Shown here: piece after piece, positions 12,001 through 17,490 of the stretch
How the letters are laid out: every line of letters starts with the position of its first letter
How positions within the stretch are numbered: position 1 is the stretch's first letter
DNA from: Amycolatopsis sp. WAC 01376
GTDB lineage: Bacteria; Actinomycetota; Actinomycetes; Mycobacteriales; Pseudonocardiaceae
Length of the DNA stretch: 64,000 bases
Direction: 5' to 3'
Assembly (NCBI RefSeq): GCF_003947415.1
Contig: NZ_QHKL01000001.1
Coordinates: 496,001-560,000 of the forward strand
Program-made: the position numbers and the translations under genes
The notes under the pieces: model-generated
The model's input: only the letters and a program-made list of their open reading frames with translations
Database searches by the model: none
What the model was told of the DNA's origin: nothing

Positions 12001-14783
12001 GGCTCGAGGTGGCCGTGGTGAACAGCCCGTCCTCGGTCGTCATCGCCGGTGACGAGGAGGCGCTGGCCGAGGCTTTGGAGGTCTTGACGCGCGAAGGCGT
12101 GCGGACCCGCACGGTGCCGGTGGACTACGCCTCGCACACCCGGCACGTCGAGCGCATCGAGGACGTTCTGGCGACGGCGTTGAGCGGGATCCGCACCCGG
12201 CCTCCGCACCTTCCGTTCTACTCGACGGTGACCGGTGGCTGGGTCGGCGACGGCGATTCGCTCGGCGCGGACTACTGGTACCAGAACCTGCGGCGCCCGG
12301 TCGGGTTCGGCCCGGCCGTCGCCAGCCTGCTGGCACAGGGCTTCGGAGTGTTCCTGGAAGTCAGCGCGCATCCGGTACTGGCGCAACCGATGACCGACGT
12401 CATCGACGATCCGGGAAAGGACGACCGATCCCGCGGCGCCGGACGGCCGATCGTCTCCGGCACGCTGCGCCGGGACGCCGACGGTCCGGCCTCTTTCCTC
12501 GCCTCGGCCGCGCGGCTCTTCGTCGGCGGGGTGCCGCTCGACTGGAGCTCGGCACTGCCGGCGCGACGGCTCCCGCACCCGGCCGAGCTACCCACCTACG
12601 CCTTCGACCGCAAGCACTTCTGGCTGACCGACGCGGCTCCGGAGAACGACGGACCGGCGGGCCCGGCGGTGGATGCCGGCTTCTGGACCGCGGTCGAGGA
12701 CGCCGATCCCGCGGCGCTGGCCGCCATGCTCGAGCTGTCCGCCGACCAGAGTGCGGCCATGGACGCGGTGCTGCCCGCCATCGCCGGCTGGCGAAGGGCC
12801 CGCGAAACCTGGTCTGTCTCGGAAAGCCTCCGGTACGCGATCGGCTGGGTCCCACCCCAGCGCGAGGCCCTCGGTGTGCCCGCCGGTCGCTGGCTCGTCC
12901 TCACCCCCGCGGCCGGGGACGCTTCGCTGCTCGACCAGCTGCGGGCCAACGGCCTCGACGTGCTGCCCCGCGCGGTGGAAACCGGCCTGCCCGGTGCCGA
13001 ACTCACCCGACGGCTCGGTGAAGTCCTTGCCGGCAACGAGGTAGCCGGGATCCTGTCCCTGCTCGCCCTCCCGGATCCGGCCGAGAGCGACCGGCCGGAC
13101 CCGATGGCACTCACCACCTCCACCCTGACCCTGATCCAGGCGCTCGCCGCGGCCGGTGCCACGGCACCGCTGTGGTGCCTGACCCAGGGCGCGGTCAGCG
13201 TCGACGTCCGCGACGCGGGCGCCGGGGCCGCGCAGGTGGCCCAGGCGGCGGTTTGGGGCCTCGGCCGGGCGGTCGCACTCGAACGCCTGGACCGCTGGGG
13301 CGGCTTGATCGATCTTCCCGCCGAACCGGACGGCCGGGCGGTCCGGCATCTGCTCGGTGTGCTGACCGGGGCGTCCGGTGAGGACCAAGTGGCGATTCGA
13401 CGGTCCGGCGTCCACGTCCGGCGCCTGCGGCGGGCCACCGGTCCGGCCGAGAACGGGAGTGAACGGCGCTTGCGGCCGCGGGGGACGATCCTGGTCACCG
13501 GCGGCGCGGAGGGCCTCGGACGGTACGTCTCGTTGTGGCTGGCGCAGGCAGGCGCCGCGCGGTTGGTGGTCACGACCAGCGCGAACGAACCCGGCGAAAG
13601 TGTCGGGTCACTTCGCGACGAGCTGGCGAAGCTGGACACCGGTACCGTCGTCGAGTCGTGCGCGGACACCGACCGGGACGCGCTCGCCGAGCTCGTCCAC
13701 GCGCCGGGCCCGCCGTTGACCGCGGTCGTCCACGCCGCCGACATGTCCTTGACCAGCCCGATCGACGAGACCACCGACGCCGAGGTCGCCGAGGTGTTCC
13801 TGGCCAAGGTCGACACCGCGGTCCGGCTGAGCGAACTGACGGCGGAATTCCCGCTCGACGCGTTCGTCGTGTTCTCCTCGATCGCCGGCATCTGGGGCGG
13901 TGGCGGTCAAGCGGCCGCCGGCGCCGCGAACGCGGTCCTCGACGCGCTGGTGCGGCGTCTCCGGGCGGACGGCGTTCCGGCGCAGGCGATCGCCTGGGGT
14001 GCGCTGACCGCGGCAGGCGGAGGGATGGACGAGGAGACACTGGCCCAGCTCCGGCGGCGCGGCGTCATCCCGATGACACCCGACACGGCGATGGCCGCAC
14101 TGGACCGGGCGATCCAGGCGGCGACGGAATCGGTGGTCGTCGCCGACATGGACTGGCGCGCCTTCATCGTGCCGTTCACGTCGGCCCGCACCAGCCCGCT
14201 CTTCGACGACCTGCCGGAGGCCGCGGCGGCGATCGAGGCGGCGCAGCCCTCCGACGACTCGACGGAAAGCGCGTCGTCGCTGGTGACTTCGCTGCGCGCG
14301 GCGGGGGAGGCCGAACAGGATCGGATCCTGCTCCAGTTGGTGCGGAGCCAGGCGTCCACGGTCCTCGGGCACAGTGGTGCCGACGGGGTCGGTCCGGCAC
14401 AGGCGTTCCAGGAAGCGGGTTTCGACTCGCTGGCGGCCGTCAACTTCCGCAACAGCCTGATCGCCGCCACCGGGCTGAGGTTGCCCGCCACCCTGATCTT
14501 CGACTGCCCGACGCCACGGGCGGTGGTCGAATACCTGCGCTCGGAACTGCTCGGAGCCGAGGACGAAGTGGATTCCCGGGAGGAGGACGTACGGCGGATC
14601 CTTGCCTCCGTGCCGTTCGAGCGGTTCAAGGAGGCCGGCGTCCTCGATGCGTTGCTCGGCCTTGCCGACACAGCGACGAACGGGGCCGAGGACGTCGAAT
14701 CGACGGAGGCGGCCGACGACGAGCTGATCGAGGCCATGGACGTCGACAGCTTGATCGAGCGGGCACTCGGCTCCGGCGGCTGA
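3..14783 (+). CDS. RifA-like type I polyketide synthase, AHBA loading module (partial) plus modules 1-3
   Basis: Five-prime truncated; residues are numbered from the Met codon at 12. The sequence opens inside the C-terminal part of an adenylation domain (RTGDL, GRISDLIVRGGENV, Lys in SGKIQRRRL, about 1-140), the AHBA-activating loading domain in RifA-type synthases. A degenerate Rossmann/KR-like stretch (about 150-530) and a loading ACP (LGFSS, about 567) follow. Module 1: KS 630-1055 (DTACSSS), AT about 1160-1460 (GHSQGE, YASH, so methylmalonyl), DH-like region 1525-1750 without its catalytic His, KR from about 1899 with Lys, Ser and Tyr intact, ACP about 2215. Module 2: KS 2281, AT about 2813 (GHSIGE, HAFH, malonyl), ACP 3237. 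Module 3: KS 3303, AT 3846 (YASH, methylmalonyl), KR about 4491 lacking the active-site Tyr, ACP 4798. The acidic C-tail (MDVDSLIERAL) is a docking segment. Domain order and AT choices match RifA. There is a TTA leucine codon at 4467. Confidence 0.95.
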   Translation, partial: GPNVTSGYHNKPEVTAAAFRDGWYRTGDLASRDAAGYFTIRGRISDLIVRGGENVHPEEIEAVLRGAPGIADAGVAGRPHEVLGEVPVAYVVADPTGVEIGAVLERCRRELSAFKVPEEVYEVADVPRTASGKIQRRRLADRPASLRYTASGSHDGVLRLEWVPVPATGTAGTAGPAPSTWAFVGPAAAGGPFSSGHAELATAGAAEMTVLLAPGTVGTWDEHRAATRRLVEEVTAWAARAGSGKLVLLTRRAVAVSALDEPADPAQAMLATAIDRVLGSRAILVDLDGEAPIGAVPYAALRDEPRCALRSGELLVARLTRQPVADRSPRDAWPGSDGVVVLTGADTVRGAAVARQLAAVVPDERLLLLSGATEWEPSIAAGPAAAVILADGDPELARKLSAATDSTRTSFLAIVDSDEVTEAADPGRAVSAAMVTAVVHDRRRRGLAGSVLTWTEPATDTPGSSWLRDGLFAVDTLLATTDPAPLFALRAHRPEPGTAVPALLRDLFPEPLVRDGLGDSTAAIREELASLDRHAQRALLQAMVQDESAATLDRSGDVGVGVDRAFRDLGFSSVALVELRTRLMARTGLKLPTGAVFDHPTPRALAAFLHAELVGDTAGAPAETAVDTSPGTGEPIVIVGMACRLPGGITGPDELWRLVSEGREASGPFPADRGWDLERLFDADPDRPGTSYVDRGGFLEGAAEFDAGFFGISPREAVAMDPQQRVLLETAWEALEHAGIDASSLRDTDAGVFAGLMEQGYGTGPVPEELEAFQTTGTAGSVASGRISYLLGLRGPAITVDTACSSSLVALHLAAHALRRGECSLALAGGATVMATPQSFVEFSRQRALAADGRCKSYASAADGTAWAEGAGMLVLERLGDARRNGHRILAVLRGSSVNSDGASNGLTAPSGEAQQRVIRQALASAGLGPADVDAVEGHGTGTVLGDPIEAEALLAGYGRGRDADQPLWLGSLKSNVGHTQAAAGVAGVIKMVEALRHGVLPATLNVDEPSSRVDWSAGAVALLTESRPWPRRDRPRRAGISSFGLSGTNAHVILEEAPRQPAVRQAATVPSPSIVPLILSARSAPSLTRLADRLVSLIETDGESSWIDVAVALAARRTTMDERAVVLAASREEALAGLRALARDEVSPLVVRDSAASGASSGVVLIFPGQGAQWTGMGRELLDTSPAFAEVVQDCARLLTEWADWSLIDVLRGEADQELRERVDVIQVASFATMAGLAALWASVGVRPDAVVGHSQGEIAAAYVAGALSLRDAMRVVVVRSQMIAETLSGRGGMASVRLDAAEATARLAKWGGRVQVAAVNGPSSVVLSGAPEALTEVLRELAESGVDVRRVAVDYASHSDQVEAVRERLAVALADLSPAEPSVAFHSTVTGARADGALDGDYWYRNLRQQVRFGPTIDRLLEQGFGAFIEVSPHPVLVQPVTEAVHEARSEAVVAGSLRRDDGGLGRLARSMAELFVRGLPVDWRGLLAAEDVRAVWIDLPTYPFERQRFWRRPVSTADAPGMGLDDAGHPLLGALVRLPDSGGLIATGRWSASTLPWSAGDEVPEAALVELALWAGDLAGAPVVEELTVDRAVVLPPHGGLNVRIVVGRPDAAHRRSLTVHSGPSGASAPEEWTPHATATVAPAARSAAEATGTPAVEVALDDAERPDAHRYGIHPALLDAAVRTVLAAGQRPKTWRGVRLLASGADTVGVRSTPAEDGTAFRVELADPAGRPVLAVAELVAGQSASTAALFRLDWVDHPTPQATSAPGLADATLLIHEADVSDDDPRAAVVEVLELIQAFLTRPDEDDARLVIVTPDQDGIATSAVRGLVRSAQSEHPGKLVLVAAGHADRATDSVIAAVRSGEPQLRLRDGRIRVPRLARQAAAEPSPASRPLDPDGTVLITGGTGTLAAVTARHLVAEHGVRRLILASRRGPAADGDEALHDELAGLGATVRLVAADVADREQVAALLATVGEEHPLTAVVHTAGVLDDAVITELDPRRVDTVFGAKVDAARHLDDLTRDLDLAAFVLYSSAAGVLGNPGQGNYAAANAALDAVARERRNAGLPAVSIAWGYWDRASGLTGHLGDADHRRNRDIGMIGLSDRDGMRLLDQCLPAGDGGAAVVAAGFDLAALQAADDPRMPSVLRGLVPAGRPVDRGGATVRPAPAAQASPAGRIGELPAAEQLDALVDLIRRQSALVLGHPSTDAIRLDRTFKDSGFDSLTALELRNRLATATGLALSPAMIFDYPRPRSLAAHLQAKLLDNAQTGPATAEPRATTEEPIAIVAMACRFPGGVRSPEDLWRILAAETDAVTEFPTDRGWDTDRLFDPDPDHLGTTYVRHGAFLDDPGAFDAGFFGISPQEALAMDPQQRLVMETSWELLERAGIDPHSLYAQDVGVFVGVNSHDWTVRTHHAAGVEGFRLTGGSGSVLSGRVAYHLGLEGPAMTVDTACSSSLVTLHLAVQAIRNGECSMALAGGVMVMGTVETFVEFSRQRGLAPDGRCKAFADAADGTGWSEGVGFLLVEPLSQARARGHRVLALVRGTAVNSDGASNGLTAPNGPSQQRVIRKALAAAGLRGDEVDSVEGHGTGTTLGDPIEAQALLETYGRDRPADRPLWLGSVKSNIGHTQAAAGVAGVIKMVLAMRHGVLPRTLHVDRPSTHVDWSAGEVRLLTERRDWPRTGRPRRAGVSSFGIGGTNAHVILEEAGDDDAGEVTEDVAHDRPSADLRVPVPVSGRTPAALRAQAGGLADFMAARPELEPADLALALATGRAQLDRRAVLVVRDREELAAGLRGLAEGSAPAIGGAPADGKLAVLFTGQGSQWPGMGRDLAACFPVFAEAFTDACLAVEKHWTGHTTAPLSDVVFDALDAEAGRLIDQTIYTQAGLFALETALYRLYESWGVRPDLVAGHSIGEITAAHVSGVLELADAGRLVAARARLMQALPPGGAMVAVQATEAEVTPELLEAPGVIDIAAVNSAQSLVLSGDEVAVLWVASDLAKFGHKTRRLPVSHAFHSRLMRPMLAEFRKVAEALTYRESRLPVVSTVTGRLDAGQRFATPDYWVEQVRATVRFGDAVTSLRDQGVTTFLELGPGGVLTTMASESVDTSAVSCVATLRGDGAEVADTVAALGELHVRGVALDWPEIVGRPAGSATVLATELPTYAFQRRRYWLDEAPLGDAVPAAAAGQEDARGSVADRLTTRDQGERERIALEVIRESVAVVLGYQQADLDTMDDDQSFKSLGFDSLGGVRLRNRLRDLTGVDLPVTAVFDFPTPKVLAARLGGEAAGEVAEVPDRAPAPVAASDEPIAIIGMGVRLPGGVETPDDLWRLVIERRDAISGFPVDRGWDTDGLYHPDPAHVGTTYTRSGGFLGDAAQFDPGLFGISPREALAMDPQQRLLLEASWEALERAGIDPLSARGEEVGVFTGIVHHDYATRLNRIPEEVRGYVMTGTSPSVASGRISYVFGFEGPAVTLDTACSSSLVAMHQAAQALRRGECTMALAGGATVMASPEAFVEFSSQRGLSADGRCKSFSSTADGTGWSEGVGVVLLERLSVARQRGHRVLATIRGSAINSDGVSNGLTAPNGKAQQRVIRRALASAGLEPADIDAVEAHGTGTVLGDPIEAGALLATYGEARDARRPLWLGSLKSNIGHTQAAAGVAGVIKMVEALRHGVLPPTINVEEPTEQVDWSSGTLALLTEQREWPRTGRPRRAGVSAFGASGTNAHVILEQAPADEATTAPPEDPDRVKGLVTDVVPLVVSAKSVRSLGAQATRLRTALDDPAETGGPVLPSMADALVRGRATLPERAVVLASSRDEALTGLAALARGEAAPNLTTGSVAGSGAPGRLVLVFPGQGSQWAGMGRTLLDGSAVFRARIDECARALEPWVDWSLTAVLRGEVDEKTLDRVDVVQPASFAMMVGLAALWESMGVRPDAVVGHSQGEIAAACVAGALSLADAARVVAVRSQAIATTLSGRGGMASVLLGADEANERLAAWSGRLEVAVVNSPSSVVIAGDEEALAEALEVLTREGVRTRTVPVDYASHTRHVERIEDVLATALSGIRTRPPHLPFYSTVTGGWVGDGDSLGADYWYQNLRRPVGFGPAVASLLAQGFGVFLEVSAHPVLAQPMTDVIDDPGKDDRSRGAGRPIVSGTLRRDADGPASFLASAARLFVGGVPLDWSSALPARRLPHPAELPTYAFDRKHFWLTDAAPENDGPAGPAVDAGFWTAVEDADPAALAAMLELSADQSAAMDAVLPAIAGWRRARETWSVSESLRYAIGWVPPQREALGVPAGRWLVLTPAAGDASLLDQLRANGLDVLPRAVETGLPGAELTRRLGEVLAGNEVAGILSLLALPDPAESDRPDPMALTTSTLTLIQALAAAGATAPLWCLTQGAVSVDVRDAGAGAAQVAQAAVWGLGRAVALERLDRWGGLIDLPAEPDGRAVRHLLGVLTGASGEDQVAIRRSGVHVRRLRRATGPAENGSERRLRPRGTILVTGGAEGLGRYVSLWLAQAGAARLVVTTSANEPGESVGSLRDELAKLDTGTVVESCADTDRDALAELVHAPGPPLTAVVHAADMSLTSPIDETTDAEVAEVFLAKVDTAVRLSELTAEFPLDAFVVFSSIAGIWGGGGQAAAGAANAVLDALVRRLRADGVPAQAIAWGALTAAGGGMDEETLAQLRRRGVIPMTPDTAMAALDRAIQAATESVVVADMDWRAFIVPFTSARTSPLFDDLPEAAAAIEAAQPSDDSTESASSLVTSLRAAGEAEQDRILLQLVRSQASTVLGHSGADGVGPAQAFQEAGFDSLAAVNFRNSLIAATGLRLPATLIFDCPTPRAVVEYLRSELLGAEDEVDSREEDVRRILASVPFERFKEAGVLDALLGLADTATNGAEDVESTEAADDELIEAMDVDSLIERALGSGG

Positions 14784-14847
14784 TCGCCGAGCGTCGGGTT
14801 TCGGTACCGCCGCGAACCCGACTGCGGCGGGCTACTGGACTGACGGT

Positions 14848-14900
14848 GGGGTGAAGGCTCCCTTCGCCGCGTCTGATGCGACGAAGGGAGCCCTCGCCCC
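14848..14900. terminator. Hairpin 1 downstream of the RifA-like synthase
   Basis: The arms GGGGTGAAGGCTCCCTTCG and CGAAGGGAGCCCTCGCCCC are complementary over 19 positions except for one G-T wobble and one A-C mismatch, around a 15-nt loop. It begins 64 nt after the synthase stop codon, between convergent genes, so a terminator role is plausible. Its GTGAAGG..CCCTTC core is shared with the next two hairpins, which suggests a dispersed repeat family rather than a unique terminator. Confidence 0.6.
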
Positions 14901-14936
14901 CGGCACCTTTGCCTTACCTCTCACTAACCCGAAGCC

Positions 14937-14995
14937 AAGTACATGAAGGCCCCCTTCCTTGCGCCTAGCGCAAGGAAGGGGGCCTTCATGTACTT
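14937..14995. repeat. Hairpin 2: perfect 28-bp inverted repeat with a 3-nt loop
   Basis: Arms at 14937-14964 and 14968-14995 are exactly complementary, with loop CTA. The stem contains ATGAAGGCCCCCTTCCTTGC. Perfect arms of this length with a tiny loop exceed a typical intrinsic terminator and there is no T-tract. It resembles repetitive intergenic palindromes that I associate with Amycolatopsis genomes (recollection). It lies between the convergent synthase and mbtH-like gene. Confidence 0.85.
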
Positions 14996-15053
14996 CACGA
15001 CCGGCCGCCGAGGTCACCGTCGTCCCACGGTCACCAGGGACCACATCCTGAAA

Positions 15054-15106
15054 GTAGCGAAAGCCTCCTTCCCTACCGTCAGAGTAGGGAAGGAGGCTTT
15101 CGCTAC
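15054..15106. repeat. Hairpin 3: perfect 23-bp inverted repeat with a 7-nt loop
   Basis: Arms at 15054-15076 and 15084-15106 are exactly complementary around CGTCAGA. The core GAAAGCCTCCTTCCCTAC follows the same pattern as hairpins 1 and 2: purine-rich GAA.GC, then CTCCTTCC. With them it fills most of the 372-bp gap between the synthase and the mbtH-like gene, where no coding sequence is evident. Confidence 0.85.
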
Positions 15107-15123
15107 CAGGAGAACCGCCCGGA

Positions 15124-15142
15124 AGTGTCCTTTGTGGACACT
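15124..15142. repeat. 19-nt palindromic element, copy 1
   Basis: AGTGTCCTTTGTGGACACT: 7-bp perfect arms around TTTGT. The same element with centre ACAGT recurs at 25086-25104. It lies 13 nt beyond the stop codon of the mbtH-like gene. It could be a protein-binding site or part of the local repeat family. Confidence 0.55.
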
Positions 15143-15155
15143 CAAGGCGCGGCCT

Positions 15156-15323
15156 TCACGGGGTCTGCTCGATGGAGGCGAGGCACGCCTGCCGTGTGTC
15201 GGGGCCGGCGACCACGCGCCAGCCCTTGGGCACCTCGGCGAAGCCGGGCCAGAGCGAGGACTGGCCCTCGTCGTTACGGAGCACGAAATAGTCGCCGGAC
15301 TCCACCTCGAACGGGTTGGCCAT
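15156..15323 (-). CDS. MbtH-like protein, C-terminally short
   Basis: This is a 55-residue small protein of the MbtH family. Such proteins bind NRPS adenylation domains and are needed for activity of many tyrosine-activating ones. Visible family marks are NPFE near the start, NDEGQSSLWP, and PKGW followed by the ACL segment. The start was set at the ATG at 15323 because GAAGGAG precedes it by 8 nt; an in-frame ATG at 15344 is less well placed. The usual end of the family, L-x7-WTDxRP, is missing: the frame stops after LASIEQTP, so about 10-15 residues are lacking. The stop codon sits in a GTGAAGGC sequence resembling the neighbouring hairpin repeats. The gene is 43 nt downstream of the P450 gene on the same strand and probably cotranscribed. 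The likely client is the adenylation domain at 44746. Confidence 0.8.
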   Translation of the reverse strand: MANPFEVESGDYFVLRNDEGQSSLWPGFAEVPKGWRVVAGPDTRQACLASIEQTP

Positions 15324-15366
15324 GAGGATCTCCTTCGCAGTCAAGTGGCGTGCCGGCTCCGGGGCG

Positions 15367-16572
15367 TCAGAACCGGCGGACCTCGATGGGCAGCCGGTTG
15401 ACGCCGATCATCGCCCACGGGTTGCGCAGGTTGACCGGGACGTCGTCGCGTACGCGGATGTCCTTGTACCGCTCCATCAGGATGCGCATGGCGATCTTCA
15501 CCTCGAGCCGTGCCAGCGGCGCGCCGAGGCAGAAGTGGATGCCCTTGCCGAACGTCAGGTGGGGATTGGGGTCCCGGTTGATGTCGAACCGGTCCGGGTC
15601 GGCGAAGACGCGGTCGTCGCGGTTCGCGGTGGTCAGCCACACCAGCACGAACGCGTCGGCCGGGATCTTCTGGCCGCCGATCTCGGTGTCCTTCGTGACC
15701 TGCCGCCCGAGCCGGGGGAACGGCGGCCGGTAGCGCATCGACTCCTCGATCGCGGCCGGGATCAGCGCCGGGTCGGCCCGCAACTGGTCCCACGCCTCGG
15801 GGTTCTCGTGCAGCGCGAGAATCGTGTTGCCGATGGTGGAGGTCGCGGTGACGTGGCCTGCCAGCAGCAGCAGGCCGAGGAAACCGACGGTCTCCTCGTC
15901 GTCCAGCCGCGAACCGTCGACTTCGACGGCCAGAAGCTTGCTGGTCAGGTCGTCGCCCGGGTTCTTGCGACGGTCTCGGACGAACTCCAGCAGGTGCAGG
16001 TTCAGCTCACGCAGCAGCGGCGCGACGTTGTTGACCGCGCTTTCCCCCAGTTCGTCCAGCGACGCCTCCGGGTCGACGTTGTGCACCTCGAAGAAGGTGT
16101 CGGACAGCCGCCGGACGAATGCCCGGTCGGTGACCGGGATGCCGAGCATCTCGGCGATGACGATGAACGGCAACGGGTAGCCCAGCTCTTCGATGAGGTC
16201 CCACTGGTCGCCACGGGCGTCCGCGTCGTCGAGCAACTGCGTGGTCACCTCGGCGATCCGCGGCTCCAGATCGGCGATCATCTTCGGGGTGAACGCCTGG
16301 CTGACCATGCCGCGCAGCCGCCGGTGCGCCGGATCGTCCGCCCGGACGAAATTGCCCTTCTTGAACAGGTCGAAGTCCTCCTGTTTGGGCGCCAGCGGAG
16401 CGACATCGGAGGAGAACGTCACCGGGTCGGTCAGCACCTGATAGGTGTCGTGATACCCGAGCACGTGCCATGCCTGGATCTTCTCGTCGAAATGCACGTC
16501 TCCACGCCCGCGCAGCTCGTCGAGATAGGCGAGAAAGTTGGCCAGTGTCCGTTCGGACTGTTTTACGCTCAT
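15367..16572 (-). CDS. Cytochrome P450 (CYP107-like) tailoring enzyme
   Basis: A 401-residue bacterial class I P450 expected to hydroxylate or otherwise oxidise the polyketide or a conjugate, using ferredoxin partners encoded elsewhere. The heme-binding loop FGKGIHFCLGAPLARLE, the ExxR helix (EESMRY) and a proline-rich PPFPRLGR segment are present. The I-helix reads LAGHVTATSTIGN: the acid and second threonine of the common AGxE/DTT motif are V and A. Similar AGHxTT variants occur in CYP107-type enzymes, so this need not mean loss of activity. The gene is divergent from the methyltransferase gene at 16803 across a 230-bp intergenic region and is followed by the mbtH-like gene. Its substrate cannot be deduced from sequence. 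Confidence 0.9.
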   Translation of the reverse strand: MSVKQSERTLANFLAYLDELRGRGDVHFDEKIQAWHVLGYHDTYQVLTDPVTFSSDVAPLAPKQEDFDLFKKGNFVRADDPAHRRLRGMVSQAFTPKMIADLEPRIAEVTTQLLDDADARGDQWDLIEELGYPLPFIVIAEMLGIPVTDRAFVRRLSDTFFEVHNVDPEASLDELGESAVNNVAPLLRELNLHLLEFVRDRRKNPGDDLTSKLLAVEVDGSRLDDEETVGFLGLLLLAGHVTATSTIGNTILALHENPEAWDQLRADPALIPAAIEESMRYRPPFPRLGRQVTKDTEIGGQKIPADAFVLVWLTTANRDDRVFADPDRFDINRDPNPHLTFGKGIHFCLGAPLARLEVKIAMRILMERYKDIRVRDDVPVNLRNPWAMIGVNRLPIEVRRF

Positions 16573-16703
16573 GAACTCACTTCTCTCGTACGGCCCGATT
16601 CCGCGCTACCCGTCAGTCACGGTAGTTCCGAGCCGAACCGGACGGACATCCCTCACATTGCTAGTTGTCACCGCGCGGGAATGCGCGACCCAAGCGCGGG
16701 GAA

Positions 16704-16802
16704 CGACGGCGAATTCCCGGAATCGCTGTCAGCTTGAGGGATAGTGGCGCCGTCGCCGGACTTCGTACGGTGAGGCCAATCGACAAAAGGAGCCAGGCGA
16801 AT
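16704..16802 (+). promoter_or_regulatory. Duplicated promoter/leader, copy 1, ahead of the methyltransferase gene
   Basis: This aligns without gaps to 17491-17589 at a constant offset of 787 nt, up to and including the ATG that follows. Nearly identical blocks are CAGCTTGAGGGATAGTG and AGGCCAATCGACAAAAGGAGC. The ribosome-binding site AAAAGGAG (16785-16792) is 10 nt from the start codon. An imperfect 26-nt palindrome (GAC.GCGA..TTCC / GGAA.TCGC.GTC) lies at 16705-16730 and is an operator candidate. The region also faces the divergent P450 gene. Confidence 0.8.
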
Positions 16803-17426
16803 ATGGGTGGCAGCCAGGTAGAGAGCTACGACACGCACTACACCGGGGTACCGCTCTGGGACATCGGCCGTCCGCAGCTGGCCATGCGCGAGCTCGCCGA
16901 GGCAGGTGCCTTCCGCGGCCGGGCACTCGACATCGGCTGCGGCACCGGCGAGGTCGCGCTCATGGCAGCGGCGCTCGGTCTCCCGGCGGTAGGCATCGAC
17001 TCGGCGCCGACAGCGATCGAGACCGCGCGGCGCAAAGCACGCGAACGCGGCCTGGAAGTGCGTTTCCAGGTCGGGAACGCGCTCGAGATCGGCGACCTCG
17101 ACGAGCAGTTCGACACCGTGCTCGACAGCGCGCTCTTCCACGCGTTCAGCGGTCCGGAGCGGATCCGGTACGCCGCCGGCCTGGCCACGGTCATGCCGCC
17201 GGGCGCACGTTTGTTCCTGCTCTGCCTCAGCGACCGCCACCAAGCCGGTAGCGGACCGCGACGGGAGGCGCAGGGCGGGATCCGCGCTCTGCGGGTGAAT
17301 CAGGACGACATCCGAGCCACCTTCGCCGACGGCTGGCGGGTCGACTCGATCGAATCCACGACTTTGGAGAACACCAGGGACGCGGCCGGGGCGCCCGCCT
17401 GGCTGGCCACGATCACCCGCACCTGA
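16803..17426 (+). CDS. SAM-dependent methyltransferase (class I, small-molecule type)
   Basis: A 207-residue protein with the SAM-binding motif ALDIGCGTGEVALMAA (about residues 40-55), an acidic loop (GIDSAP) and the WDIGRPQ signature typical of small actinobacterial methyltransferases of the Methyltransf_25/11 type. The ATG at 16803 was chosen because of the AAAAGGAG site 10 nt upstream; the upstream in-frame extension reads through the duplicated leader. The gene heads the AHBA operon (rifK homolog 163 nt downstream, same strand) and has its own copy of that operon's leader. Its first codons (MGGSQVES) closely copy an internal stretch of the AHBA synthase gene (MGGSEVES, 17692), so the 5' end looks chimeric. 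It probably O- or N-methylates the ansamycin or sugar; the substrate is unknown. Confidence 0.85.
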   Translation: MGGSQVESYDTHYTGVPLWDIGRPQLAMRELAEAGAFRGRALDIGCGTGEVALMAAALGLPAVGIDSAPTAIETARRKARERGLEVRFQVGNALEIGDLDEQFDTVLDSALFHAFSGPERIRYAAGLATVMPPGARLFLLCLSDRHQAGSGPRREAQGGIRALRVNQDDIRATFADGWRVDSIESTTLENTRDAAGAPAWLATITRT

Positions 17427-17490
17427 ACACTTTTCCGAGGCGAATACTCCCCGAAAGCCGTCCCCTTGACTTCGAGTTCCCGAAATGGGG

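Noticed and set aside
1901..12600. Long direct DNA repeats between synthase modules
   Set aside because: KS and AT domains are homologous and expected to be similar; they are not separate repeat elements.
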